Positions 12,273 through 25,700 of a stretch of DNA of 64,000 nucleotides are shown piece after piece. Source of the stretch: Cynocephalus volans (lineage: Eukaryota; Chordata; Mammalia; Dermoptera; Cynocephalidae); the NCBI RefSeq assembly GCF_027409185.1, contig NC_084463.1, positions 156,104,369 to 156,168,368 of the forward strand, written 5' to 3'. A model generated the notes under the pieces. That model was not told where the DNA came from, searched no databases, and worked only from the letters and a program-made list of their open reading frames with translations. Every line of letters starts with the position of its first letter. Within the stretch, counting starts at the first letter, position 1. Position numbers and translations under genes: made by a program.

Positions 12273-13291
12273 AATGGGATAATTTGATGGACATTTAATT
12301 ACAGGGTGCAGAGAAATCACAAGGGACAAAGCAATATTCCAAGGTCATTAAGAGCAGATGCAAATCATAATCCTCTAAGTCTGATGGGGCCAGTGAAAAG
12401 AGTGGTTCCCCAGACCCCAGGAGAAGAGAGTTATGTGCAGAGGGTCACCTTGACAGAAGTTGTGATCTTTGGTCAAGGGACCTGCCAACTCTTGACAACA
12501 CTGCAGAGAAGAAAGCTGAGCAAACATATGACTTTCCCTGTCTCTTTCAATCCTCTAACAGGGCAAGGGTGCTTGTTGACTAAATCCACAAAGATTAGTC
12601 CCCAGGGGCTAACGGAGAAGGATAGAGAAGAGATTTGGAAAGGCAGATGAAAGATAGCCCCACAACCCTCCTCTGCCCTGCTCTGTACCCTGGGAGGCTG
12701 ACCGACATGGACTACGTCATCTACTGTGGCCTACTGATACGGGGACTGGGGTTCAACCCTGTTGAGGACTCTCTAAGAGACACATGAAACACACTTCAAA
12801 ATTATTCTTGGGGGGGGATGTGGCAAGAAAGCTAGGGTAGTTATCCAGCATACCCATGTTTCATTGGTTAAGAAAAGTCCCTGAGGTATCAACTTTCCTA
12901 CACTTTGGCCTGCCACACACCCAAGCATCCTCAGGAAAAGAGAGGCAGGAATTACCTGCAGGTATGGAAACTGTCTGAAGATGACCTCCAGAGTGGACCA
13001 AGAAGATATGGATGGACATCAACAGCATTTGCTGCAAAAGATTTGGACAAGAATCATCTCCCCTGTATGTCTCCAGTCCCTTCTAGGAAGTTGGCACCAT
13101 TTCTATGAACTCAATAAAAAGGTGGAAAATTTTATCCTTTATAGTATTGGGTTAAATGTGGTCCCAAGGGGTCCATGTGAACTAGGGCTTAGTCACCTAC
13201 ATGTCCCTGATCAGATGCCTCTTATTATTTCTATCAGTATAAGTTGGTTCATGCCATCCATCTTTTCAAAAAGCTGTTCAGTTATTTTGTG
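12273..13291. other. intergenic, nothing recognised
   Basis: Open frames such as 12306-12650 (114 codons) have no recognisable domain or splice context. No repeat could be named. Confidence 0.4.
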
Positions 13292-13975
13292 GAGTTAGAC
13301 AAATTAATGCTAAAGTTCATTTGGAAAAACAAACATGCAAGAATATAGAAAAATAATGGAAAAGAAAAAATTATAAGGGGGACTAGCCCAATAAAACATT
13401 AACGTATACTATAGAACCTCTCTAATTACAACATTATTGAAATAATCCATGAATAGACAAATAGACCAGTGGAACAGAAGAAAAAGACCAGACAGAGTTA
13501 GACCAAAAAGCATACAGAAATTTAGCATGTGACAAAAGTGGCATTTCGAATGCCACTGGAGTAAAGAACTATTTAATAAATTGTTCTGGGACGATTAGGT
13601 AGCCTTTTGGAAATATATATCCATATCTTGTATCATTCACAAGAATAAACTCTAAATGTATTAGGAATCAAAATGTAAAAAGTAAAACCATACCAGTACT
13701 AGGAAAAAACACAGGTGAATTTCTACTTAATCCTAGTGTTAGGAAACGCTTTCTAACAATAATTCAAAATCCATAGAGCACAAAGGATTGATAAATTTTA
13801 CTACATAAAATGTTTTAATTTTTATGACCAAAAAAAACCATAAACAAAGTCAAAAAATACAGCCGTCAAACTTGGAGAAAATATACCACAGTTAGTTAAT
13901 ATCTCTTATATATAAAGAACTCCTAAAAACTTGCGGACAAAGATATAGAAATTTGAGGGGAAAATGGGCAAAGAC
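13292..13975 (+). mobile_element. L1 ORF2 C-terminal part, broken
   Basis: The sequence follows L1 ORF2 (AAGTTCATTTGGAAAAACAA, GACCAGTGGAACAGAAG, AATTGTTCTGGGA). Multiple frameshifts leave no long frame. It continues at 14255 after a roughly 280-bp interruption. Confidence 0.85.
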
Positions 13976-14254
13976 ACGATATCTAGCTCCAACTACCTTT
14001 CCATCCTTATTACTTGCAATATCCTCCACTATGAGACAACCAGAAGATGTCCTGTTGTCCTGTACCTTCTCTCCTCCAAGACTTTGCTCTCTTCTGTTCC
14101 CACTGCCTATAATAATGTTCTTTCTGTTGACCATCTTACAAAGTTCTAGCCATCCCATCAACTTCATTTGTTCAGTCAGTAAGCATTTATTGAGTGCCTA
14201 TTATATGACAATAGGAATACAAAGGTGAATGTGCCATGGAGTATTCCATCGAGA

Positions 14255-15083
14255 TGCCCGTTGCCTGATTTCTTATATGAAGACATACAAATGGCCAACA
14301 GAGCCATGAAAAAATGCTCAATATCACTAAGCACTAAAGAAATGCAAGTCAAAATCACACCAAGATATCATCTCATCCCATTTAGACTGCAACTATCAAA
14401 AAAGACAGAGAATAACAAATACTGGTGATGATACAGCTACACTGTATCTGGGATTATAAATTAGTGCAGCCATGATGAAAAATGGTATGGAGGTTCCTCA
14501 GACAACGACAGATAGAACTGCCAGATGATCCAGCAATCCCACTGCTAGGTATATACCCAAAGGAATGGAAATCATCATGTCGGAGGGACACCTGCACTCC
14601 CATGTTTATCACAGCTCTATTGAGTATAGCCAAGTTGTAGAACCAACCTAAATATCCATCAATGGACGACTGGATAAGGAAAATGTGGTACATATACACA
14701 ATGGAACAGTACTCAGCCATAAAAAAGAATGAAATTCTGCCATTCACAGCAGCACAGATACGCTTGGAGAAAATTATGTTAAGTGAAATAAGCCCAGCAC
14801 AGAAAGAGAAAGACCACATGTTCTCACTCATCAGTGGGAGCTAAAAAAAAAAAAAAAAAAAAAAAGGGAAAGACAGAGACCACAATCACAATAATTCATT
14901 GAACTTTCAAAAGGAGAGAACAGAACTGAGTCTACTAGAGGTGAGAAAGGAGGAAGGGGAAGGGAGGTTAGCAAGAAATTGGTAAGGAGCCACAAAGAAA
15001 TGATTTCATTGTGTAACGTTGAACAAACTAATTATACTGAAAACTAAGTAAATAAGTAAAATTATTTTTTTTAAAAAAAGATG
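14255..15083 (+). mobile_element. L1 ORF2 end and 3'UTR, continuation of the same L1
   Basis: It resumes with GAAGACATACAAATGGCCAA and passes CCAGCAATCCCACTGCTAGG and CCATCAATGGACGACTGGAT. ORF2 ends at 14844 with GGGAGCTAA, followed by a poly-A run at 14844-14866 and a 3'UTR to about 15083. Frames 14225-14428 and 14662-14844 are surviving ORF2 pieces. Confidence 0.88.
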
Positions 15084-15579
15084 CTCATTGCCTAGAGGAG
15101 CAGCTCTTGTACATTTTGCCTGTGCAATTCACATAATGTATGTCATGGCTACATTGGATATCCTCCCATGGGTGGTTTCTGATTTTCTATAGGCTCTGAC
15201 TTAGGTAAAAACAGGTCTAAATTGATGCAAGTCTTGTTTCACTTGCTGTGACTCCACCCCTTTTCTCATTGCAGTTTGTTGAGTTCAAACGCTACCTTCC
15301 TAGAAGTCTTCCCTAATCTTTTCAAATGCAACCCATCGTTCTCTCTGTTCTCATGTAGGAGGCAGGGGTGTCTCTCTACTGCGATGTTCGATGTTTGTGT
15401 TGTTCTGTCTTTCATTGCAGCTATGTACATATCCTGAGTGCCCAGATCCTTTCTGGGTCTCCCAGACTACCAAGCACAACCCTTTCTTCTCCACAGATAC
15501 CATTAAACAGTTGTCAAATTGAACTGTATTTAATTGGCTCACTGGCCAAAACAGGAACTAAATATGGGTGGGGACGCTG
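15084..15579. other. upstream region of MS4A8, nothing recognised
   Basis: Unique-looking sequence immediately upstream of the candidate first exon, so the promoter may lie here. No TATA box at a sensible distance or CpG island was seen. Confidence 0.35.
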
Positions 15580-15758
15580 AGCTCTAAGCAGCTGGTGACC
15601 TGGCCCGCATCCAGGAAAAAAGTGGAGGGGACTTTGGATCCTTCTAAACATATTAACCAGCTGGACCCAGTGCATTCATTCTCCCTGGGAAAAACAAGTT
15701 CCTTACAGCAAAGAACTGGGAACAGGATCAAGAGAGACTTGGCTGCTGGCAAAGCAAA
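15580..15758 (+). other. MS4A8: candidate MS4A8 non-coding first exon (5'UTR)
   Basis: The coding exon that carries the start codon is preceded by a splice acceptor, so an upstream non-coding exon must exist. A strong donor, AAA|GTGAGTATG, lies at 15759, about 800 bp upstream, at the end of a unique, repeat-free stretch. The 5' limit given is arbitrary; no TATA box or CpG island marks a start. Transcript data would be needed to separate this from other donors. Confidence 0.35.
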
Positions 15759-16289
15759 GTGAGTATGCTTAATCTAGTGGTTTCTATGGATAACTGAGGG
15801 ATGGTGATAAGGTATTTCTGATAAAAGAGATTTATAGTGAATCTGAGTGTGAGTAGAGAGGACATGGCAGGGGTCATTGTACTACCTTTATTGGGTCTGC
15901 TCCAAAAAAAAAAAGAGATGGGATGGATAGGAAAGAAAGGGGAGACGGAAGTAGGAAGAGAGGGAGGGAGGAAATAAGAAAGACAAAATAATTTTAAAAC
16001 CATTCCAGAATTCATTAATAGTGTAGAAAATTGAGTGGTGTAAGAAACCCAATGGAGATTCCCTTGAGGATGACGATGCCCATTCAATTAATATTACATG
16101 AGGGGGACCTTGGAGAATTCATGTCCATTCTTCCACCCTCAGTTTTCTTTTCCAGAAAATGAGAAAATTGAACTCAGTATTCTCTAAGAGGTTTTCTAGT
16201 TCTGAAATTTTGTTATCAGATAAAACTAAAATATGCAAAGCACCAGGCTAAATACCATGAGAGATACAAAGATAAAAATACACAGTGCT

Positions 16290-16400
16290 TGCCTCCTTAT
16301 AGCACTTAACCTCCTCTGGCCTTAGTTTTCTCACCTGTGAAACTAGGCAGGTGTGAGGTTTCAAAGACATAAATTTGTAAAGCATTGACCTCCTGGGCAC
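16290..16400 (+). repeat. MIR SINE fragment
   Basis: ACTTAACCTCCTCTGGCCTTAGTTTTCTCACCTGTGA is split MIR-core-like sequence, just upstream of MS4A8 coding exon 1. Confidence 0.5.
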
Positions 16401-16567
16401 CTCTTAAGTGCCCTGTGACTGCTATCTAATGTGATCTCTAAAATGGGATTAATAAACTCATAGGGATTGAGACACTCAAACGAGCTAGCCGAATCAAAAG
16501 TCCTTTTTAATTGTAAACACGAGTGCATATGTGAAGGACGACTCTATCACGTTTATTTTTTAGCAGC

Positions 16568-16777
16568 ATGAGTTCGACAGGCCCCATGGCCAATTCCGTG
16601 TTTGTGGTGGCACCCCACAATGGTTATCCTGTGAGCCCGGGAGTCATGTCTCAGGTGCCCCTATATCCAAACAACCAGCCCCAAGGCCACCTAATTCCTG
16701 GAAACCCACCTGGTTTGGTGTCGAATGTGAATGAGCAGCCTGCCCAGAAAGCCTTGAAAGAAGGCAAAGCCTTAGGG
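16568..16777 (+). CDS. MS4A8: MS4A8 coding exon 1 (start codon, cytoplasmic N-terminus)
   Basis: The acceptor AG lies at 16562-16563, or at 16565-16566, just before the ATG at 16568. The 210-nt coding part gives 70 residues ending in EGKALG, the usual MS4A sequence just before TM1. The donor is GGG|GTAAGT at 16778, phase 0. Codon 1 is chosen because no earlier in-frame ATG follows the acceptor and MANSVFVVAPHNG lines up with the family N-terminus. Confidence 0.95.
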
Positions 16778-19700
16778 GTAAGTGAGATTTCAATTTGCAG
16801 GCCAGGGGTCACATGGCTGGAGTTGGAGGAGGGGAAGGTTTGGAAAACAGAGAAACTCCAAATCCAGCAGGTGGTGTTGAAGCTGACGGGCTTTGCCAAA
16901 CCCAGGTCTATTAGAGAGCTTGGCTGTGCAACATCACCAGGAGCCTTGGTATAGAGCCTTGTATTTTCTGATACAGGCATTTTGTGAAAGAGGGGGGGAA
17001 AGTGACAACAACAACAATAAAAAAAAAAAAAAAGCAGTGCGTTTGAACGTTGATCCTGTCACCAGCATCCATGTTGATCCATGTGGCCCCTGAAAGAAAA
17101 GTGGATCCAACAAGGCCAAGGTAGGCCACAAGGTGGAGTCGAAACCTGGTGTGATTGAATCAATAGGAAAAAAAGCAGGTTAGACAACCAACAAAGTAAG
17201 AGTTCACAACCATCCCTGAAAGGCTGTCCTTAGTGGGACTACAGAAATCTCATTTCACTGTGTAGCCAAATCATGACAAGCAGGATTCTGACGGAGACCA
17301 CCCAAGCTCCAACTCTAGCTCCACCCTCTAATATTGCTCATGGGAGTGTAAGTTGATGCAACCTGTATGCAGGGCATTTGGATCTGTCAAATTTACAATA
17401 TACCCAATGATTCCATTCCTGAGACTTTATCTTCCAGATATACCCGCACCCACAAAAAATGTGGTACATATGAGCTTATTCATTACAGCATGGTTTGTGA
17501 TAAAGAAAGAAGGGAAACAACCAAAATATGCATTGATATAGTACTGGTTATCTCAATGTATTGTACCTCCAAAGAACGAAATGTAGTGGAGCTGTAAAAA
17601 GAACAAGGAAGCTCGTTACATAATGATATAGGCATACACTAAGATGTATCTTTAATGGGAGAAAGTAAGGGGCAGATGTTGTGTATAACTTGCTACCATT
17701 TGTGTAAATTTAAGGAAATAATATGTTTGTATGGGCTATCATGTTTGTAGTGTACATACATACATATATATATATACATGTTCGTATATATACGTGTGTG
17801 TGTATGTATGTATAGATACCATTTGTGCAAGAATCTGTGTTGGTTTCCCAGGGCTGCCATAACAAAGCCGCCACCATAAATTAGATGGCTTAGAACAACG
17901 GAAATGTATTGTCTCACACTTCTGGAAGCCAGAAGCTGGTAATCAAGGTGTGGTCAGGGCCACACTCCCTCTGAAGGCATTAGGGAAATATCAGCCCAGG
18001 CCCTTCTTCTTGGCTTGTGGCAGCATGACTTCAAGCTTTACATGACATTCTTGTTATAAGGACACTGGTCATATTGGATTAGGGGTCCACCCTACCCCAA
18101 TGTGACTCATCTTAGCTAATTACATCTGTAACAATCCTTTTTCCAAATAAGGTCACATTCTGAGATTCTAAGGGTTAGGACTTTAACAATTAATTTGGTG
18201 GGCAGGAGGGGTTGGGGGGACACAATTCAACCCATAACAATATCCTAAAGAAATAAGAGAGGAGATCAAAGATTTACAAACAAGTTTGTTCATTGCAACA
18301 TTATGTATAGTAGGAAAAAAACAGAAACAATCTTACCTGTCCAATATCTCCATTCCAACTACTCCATAGGATTGTATGATGGAATCTGAGCAGCCCTTAA
18401 AAAGCATACGTTTGAAGAATATTTAATACCATGGTGGCATGTTCATGATGAAATATTAAGTTAATAAAATACAGAGCCATTTTGTATTGTCAAGGTTATA
18501 TTCGAAAAGAATAGGGCTGGCCGGTTAATTCAGTGGTTAGAGTATGGTGCCCATAACACCAAGGTTCGGCGTTGGATCCTTATACCAACCAGCCTCCAAA
18601 AACAAACAAACAAAAAGAATAATGGAAGGTTATACACCAAAATGTAAATGGTTGTTTTCTCCAGGTGGGGGGAAATTATGGGGAGTTTTTATTGCATTTG
18701 TACATTTTTTGTATTACTCTTTAGACATCCTTGTCTAAAACATTTTATTAAAATTAAAAGGTGGCTCAAAGGGAAGGCAGGATCTAGCCTCAGAAACAAA
18801 GGCTTCAGCTTGTGGTTTCCCCAACAGGTCGTCCAGATCCTGACCGGCCTGGTACACATCGGCCTTGGCTCCATCCTGGTGACGGTCCTCTCCGGGTACT
18901 ATGTACCTATCTCATTCTATGGAGGCTTTCCCTTCTGGGGAGGCATCTGGGTGAGTAACTCGAGTCACCCTGCAAGGGAGTTCCCAGAAGGTGCCAGCTC
19001 GCTTAGGTTGTTCACCAGGCTCATTCGTTTGCTAAGGCTACTGTGATGAAGCACCACAGACGGGAGCTGAAACAATGGAAGTTTGTTATCTCACAATTCT
19101 GGGGCCAGAAACTTGAGATCAAAGTGTCCCCTGAGATCTTCCTCCTTGACTTGCAGATGGCCATCCCTCTGTGCCTGTCTGTGTCCTAAGCTCTTCCTGT
19201 AAGGACACCAGTCACCCTAATAACCTTATTTAACCTTTTTTACCTATTTAAACATCCTCACACATCTACCTGTGACTCAAATACAACTTTTTTCACAGGT
19301 AGTAAAACTCTAGAGTAATCTAGATGTCAGCCAAGTCACCCTATCCCATAAAATTTAAATAAAATAGCCTAGAGCTATCCCCCACCTCCAAATACAGTCA
19401 CATTCTGAGGTACTGGGGGTTAGGACTTCAACATATGAATTTAGGGGGGCTGATGGGGGGGGACACAATTCAGCCCATAATATCAAGTTACAGCCCTGCA
19501 AGGTGGCACCCACTTGAAGGGGGCACCTTATCTAGTTCATCCATCCCAAAGATCAGGAAACATTTTTGTAGTTCTTCAACTTAGAGGTGATACATTTACT
19601 TAATTCACAAAAAAAGGCATCAACGTGTAAAAAGATGTGCTGGGAATAGCCCTCAATTGTTGTTCAACACAGGCCAACAAGCCTGAGCTTGAGGAGACAT

Positions 19701-22700
19701 GCACTTTCACCAACGGTCAAGAGTGGCTTCCCAGTTATAGGACAGCAAGGGTCTGCATGCTTGAGCAATGAGAGCTCTTAATCTAGAGTCCATAGATGGG
19801 TTTTGGAGGGGAGGCCCCATTTGGGGAAAATATCTGGTATGTTAGATGTGCATTTTTTTTCTGGAAAGGTCCATAGCTTTCATCAGTTTCTCAGGGTGGT
19901 CTGTGACTCCATAGAAGGTTAAGAACATAGTCTTTCTCCCATCCAGTTTATTGCCTTTATGATTTTTTCTTCTCTCCCTAGTGCCTCCCCACCCCCCAGG
20001 CACACAACACTCCCTCCCTCTTCTCCCCTCTCCAACTACCTTTCTCCTTTTTCTCGCTTCTGTTACACAGTGTCTCCCCTGACTCACACACCTATCTATA
20101 GACCCAAATGCAACTTTTCTCACAGATAGCAAAACTCGGGAGTAACCTAGACGTCAGCCCAAGTCACCATAAAATTTAAATAACATAGCCTAGAGCTATC
20201 CCCCACCCCCACCCCACACAAGATCTGCAAAATGGCAGGCTTCGTGCTCTTGGGAGCATCTGTCTCTGAGGGCCTGCTCTCTCTTTTTCCCATCCACCGT
20301 TCATATCAAGATGCAGTCTTCCCTCCGCTCTGCACAGACCCAGACTTGGAACTCAGCCTCTTTTCCTCCCCCAACCACTCACAAGTCACCTGGGTCTGTA
20401 TCTCTGGCCTTCGTGGAGTTTGGGACTGTGAAGAGGACTAACATCATGGCCCCCACAAACGGTTTGCTGTTGAGTGTTGGATTCTGCTGAGCATTTGTGA
20501 GCGTCAGGTGGTAGCCCTGGCCTCCCAGATGCCATCCTGGCCATGCCACTCCCACCAGGTCACTCAGGTCCCTTCAGCCCCTGCAAGCTTCCTCCCTTCT
20601 TTCTGCAGTGCAGTTGTGCTCTTTGCTGCCTTCTTGACTCCAGGACTATCTTTCTATTTCCCAAAGATCATTAACATCCTCTTCCAAAACAGAGGCCCAT
20701 CTCCCTTGGCAACCCAGAAGTCCAGCCCCTTCTTCCCTTCCTTCCCATCAAGTCTCTATAAACGGAAGGGTGTAAAACTGAGATTTCTTTTTCCACTTAT
20801 AAGAAAATATGGCATTCCCCTTGGAAGGCAGGAGAAGCTAGAATAAGTTTTTGTTGTAATAAGTATTTCTATTCCATAGCACGTGCATCTACCCCATATG
20901 AGAGGGAGTGTAAGGTGAGGGTTAAGAACACAGAGGCTAAAGTCAAGCTGCTTAGATTTGATTCCCAACTCTGCTACTTGGTGGATGACCTTGGGTGAGT
21001 TATTTAAAATCTCTAAGCCTCAGTCTTTTCATCTGTAAAATGGGAATAATAACAGTGCTTGATGGGCCATCGAGCAGTTAAGTAAGGCAAGATTTACAAA
21101 GCACTTCATGTGGTGAGGGGAAGGGAGCAATGGAGCATGACTGCTGGTGGGTATGGGGTTCCTTTTGGGGGTGATAAAAATGTTCTAAACTTAGACTGTG
21201 GTGATGTTTGTTCAACTCTATAAGTATTATTGGACTACTTATTATTTAAAATGGGTGAATTATATGGTATATGAATTATACTCATATCTCAATAAAGCCG
21301 TGTTTTAGTCCATTTTGTGTTGCTGTAACAGAAATACCTGAGACTGGGTAATTTATAAAGGAAAGAGGTTTATTTGGCTTATGATTCTGGGACAGCTGCA
21401 TCAGGCATGGGCCTCAGACTGCTTCTATCATGGTGGAAAGTGGCAGGCAGCTGGTGGGTACAAGCAGATCACATGGCGAGAGGAAGCAAGAGAGAGAGAG
21501 AAGGTGCCAGGGTCTTTTTTAAGCAATGAGCTCTCGCGGGAACTAATAGAGCGAGAACTCACTCATTAATCCCCCCTCCCCCAGGGAGAGCATGAATCCA
21601 TTCATGAGGGATCCGCCCCCATGACTCAATCAGTTTCCAACACTGCCACATTGGAGATCAAATTTCCACATGAGTTTTGGAGGGGACAACACATCCAGAC
21701 TCCGTCAAGCCATTTAAAAAAAAAAAAAAAAACACTTTCTGTAGTGCTCAGCAAATGGTAGCTTTTATTAAATTATAGCTCATGCCTTTTAGACCACTGT
21801 TACTATGACATTGGGCAAAGGATGTCAGGTAATCCCGTCAGCCACAGTGCCTGCAGGACACCAGTGCTGAGGTGAAATGCACCCAGTCTATATCATCACC
21901 CTCATATTTGCTATTCAGCATCATGAAGGCACAGAATTTATCTGAGTAACTAAAAGGTACTCGTCCAGATATGTAGAGAAGCAAGGACTGATGTTGGGCT
22001 TATATCTAAAAGCAGCAGACACTGATAACCCCTTCCTTGTTCCCTCCGGAGCCCCCAAGCCTGACTAAGTCTTAATATAAGGATTGGAACACAACAAGGT
22101 GTAAATTGGGAAAATAAAAGACAAGGAAATAAGCTAACATTGATTAAGCATCTACTATGTGCAAGAAATACTAAATGTCAGATGCAGGGCATAAATTATC
22201 TCCTGACAATGATGCTTAAGGACGAGATATAAATCTTCCCATTTTTCAGATGAGGAAACAAAGACTTAGAGAAATTAATAACTTAGCCAAAATCATATGG
22301 GTTTCAAGCCAGAATTTAAAACCAGGGCTGCTTGATCCTAAAATCTGTGTTCATCCCACCTCACTGCCCTATCATGTGGTGCAAAACAGCTCATTCATTC
22401 TATTTACCATGTTGAGCTGATGGTCCCAGCAGAGGAACCTAGTGTGTGTGAGAAAATATGTGTGACCAGAATCACAGAAGCCTGAGAAAGGGCGCCCTAA
22501 CCCCTGACCTCTTTCTAAACCCCCCATCTTCTGTTCCAGTTTATCATTTCAGGATCCCTCTCTGTGGCAGCAGAAAATCAGCCAAAGTCTTCTTGCCTGG
22601 TAAGTCACATTCTCAGATGAGCTCTCCCAACTACTGGATAGTGTCACAGGGGGAAATGAAGTTAACATACATCCTCGTCCTACCATAACCAGACACAGGG

Positions 22701-25700
22701 CACTCACACACATGCTTTCTTATATGTACAGGTCACATGAGCCTGGCCCTGGAGTCACAGTGGGAAAGACCCCAGAGGATGCAGAGGAGGGAAGAGGCAA
22801 CACGGTCACCTTAGTTAAGACATCCCAGGGTGGAGAGAAGGAGAAAGAGAGAATAGCTTCCCTAAGAGGTCCTCACAGGAGGAGGCACAAAGCTCCCAGG
22901 GCCTCAGCACTCCCCTCCAGCAGGGCAAGGAGCCCAGCTTGCCTGCAGCACACAGAGCAGGTCTCCAGCCATTTCTGCAGGGAAGCCAAGAGAGGCTCGG
23001 GCACCAGCTTCCCCAATGGATCCAGCAACAGAGCTCTGAAAATCAACATGGATAAAGCTTTGTGCTCCCCTAACAACAGACCAAGAAGCTACCTCGATTC
23101 TCTCACAACCAGGTTATCTAGGGTAAGGGATGTCAGGGTGACCAGATCCCTACAGCTAGATGAGATCCATTTGAATACCTTCAAAGGGAAGCTCAAAATG
23201 TCTGCACATGTCCCACATGGCCCAAAATTGTAGGGCATATGATCTTATTGCATCGCAAGGCACGAGAACCGAGACTCCTGCCCTTCTCCTATGCAATAAC
23301 TGGGTCGAGTGTTTCCTGTAGATTATTCATGAGAACTCCTGTCCCTTGACATCCTCAGTGAAGATGGTTAGGTGAACTTGTGAGCCTCTCTATTTATCGT
23401 CCCCTCTCTAGAAGATCCACAATCCTTGTTAAAGTCTCCAGGAAATCCTACAACAAAAATCTGTTTACCTTTTGTTCAACCCAGCCTTTTCCAAACCTAA
23501 ATTACCCTAAAGCCTTTTTGCACAGAACACCTTATTCAATTAAGCTCGGCCTGAAGACACACTGGACTGTAACCTGATGTAACGTGCAAACAGTCTGTAA
23601 CCTACTCTTGAAACAAGTAGCTGAGTCTCAGCCAATTACAGGCAGCCACCTGGTCAAAGCAAACACCCAGCTGCAACCAATCCAGCTGTTTCTGTACCTC
23701 ATTTCCTTTCTCTGTATTTCACTTTACTTTTTCTGTCTAAACCTTAGTCAACCACGACGCAGTCCCAGAGTCGCCCTGAATCTATTCTGCCCGATTCGTG
23801 AATCATTTTTTGCTCAATTAAATTTAATTTGTCTGAAGTTTTTCTTTTAACAACCTCTTTACTTGCTGTAGAACGAGGGTTCCAGGAATTCACATTAAGA
23901 AATACTTTCTTTCTTTTTTTTTTTTTTTTTAAAGATGACCGGTAAGGGGATCTTAACCCTTGGCTTGGTGTTGTCAGCACCACGCTCAGCCAGTGAGCGA
24001 ACCGGCCATCCCTATATGGGATCCGAACCTGTGGCCTTGGTGTTAGCAGCACCGCACTCTCCCGAGCGAGCCACAGGCCGGCCCCAAGAAATACTTTCTT
24101 TTGAGAAGTGTTATGCAGGTAGATGGTGATAATGTTTGCACAATATTATGAATGTAGTTAATACCACTGAACTGTAACACTTAAAAATGGTTAAGATGGT
24201 ACATTTTATGTTATATATACATTAACACAATAAAAAAAAATGGGGGGAAAAAAGAAATACTTGGTGAGTCTCTGCTCGTCTCAGCTGTGATGGTTTTTCT
24301 CTCCCACCCCCCTGACCCTCTGTGTCTTCTTCAGCTGAATGGCAGCGTGGGCTTGAACATCGTCAGCGCAATCTGCTCTGCAGTTGGAATCATCCTCCTC
24401 GTCACAGACATAAGTATCATCAGCGCATATACCTACCCTGACTATTTTTCTCATGACACCTGGGGTCTGGTGAGTATCCCTCTCAACCAAAGATCCCCTG
24501 GACTGTGACTTAACTATGTTTAGAAAACTGCCCGAAAGGGCCTGACAACCGGGCTTCTTCACTGAGCACTGTAGGAAAAGGAGGTGCTATCAGAATCGGA
24601 ACAAAGTGAAAAGTCCTTGACCGGCAGCTTGCTTATTTATTTATTTATTTATTTTATTAAACACACGTGTGGGGTACATGTTGATTTTCAGTAACCGTGT
24701 AGAATGTGTGCTGGTTAGGTCAGTGTAGTCAGCTTAGTCATCATCACAGGGCGCAATCAATCATTCTTTGTGTCTGTTGACCAATTCCTCATCAGCCCCC
24801 CTTACCCCCTCCCCTACCCCCCCCTTTTCCACCTCTAGTTTTCTAAAAGTTCAACGTATTACTGTGATTGTTGTTTCTTAGGTCACTTGACTTTTCTTAG
24901 TCTTGGTTTCTGCCTTTGTACAGCGGCACCTCCCTTATGACATTGTTGGGAGAATTAAATGCAGTCGTACACATAATGCCTCCCTTATGACATTGTTGGG
25001 AGAATTAAATGCAGTCGTACACATAATGCGTATGTACCCACCAACCAGCACCTCTACCCATAGTCTCCGCCTTCCTGCCCGTTACTATAGATAAGAGGTT
25101 AGCAAACTTTTTCTGTAAAGGGCCAGATAATAAGTATTTAAGTCTTTGCAGGCCATGTGGTCTCTGTCACAGCTGCAGCTGCCCTGTAGCAGCCTCAGAA
25201 AATAGTAAACAAATGAGCATGGCTGTGTTCTGATAAAACTTTTAGGCAGCAGGGAGGATTTGGCCTGTGAACCATAATTGGTCTACACTCACTGTCTCTA
25301 ATCCTCTTCTCTCCTGGTCTCTCTGGAACCCGCTCTCATGACACTTGGAGCCTCGCTCTCCAGGGACCTGCTGTGCTGCACGTCCCCGTCATTCCTCCTG
25401 CCTGAAGCTCTTCCCTCGGCTCCCAGCCTCCACCCTTGCTGGCTGCTCCCCTCTGTCTCCTGTGCTGCTGCTTCTCTTTCCCGAGTCTCAAGCCCCATCC
25501 TTGGTCCTCTTCTGTGTCCTCTCTGTCCTCACCACCTCGTCAGTCTCACCCAGTCTGTGACATGAAACACTTTCTCTGTGACGATGACTCTCGAATGAGT
25601 AGCTCCTAATTCTCATGCCCACATGCAATCTCCAGGTTTCTCTTCCCGAACCTTCTCCACTCAGTTTTCCTCATTCCAGTCGGTGCAACCCCATCCTTCC

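Noticed and set aside
1-16000. MS4A13, expected upstream of MS4A8 by human order
   Set aside because: No MS4A-type exon (GG-FWG or SGSLS motif next to splice sites) was recognised in this interval.
22712-23233. 173-codon plus-strand ORF inside MS4A8 intron 3
   Set aside because: It is low-complexity basic sequence with no family match, next to an ERV LTR; probably chance.
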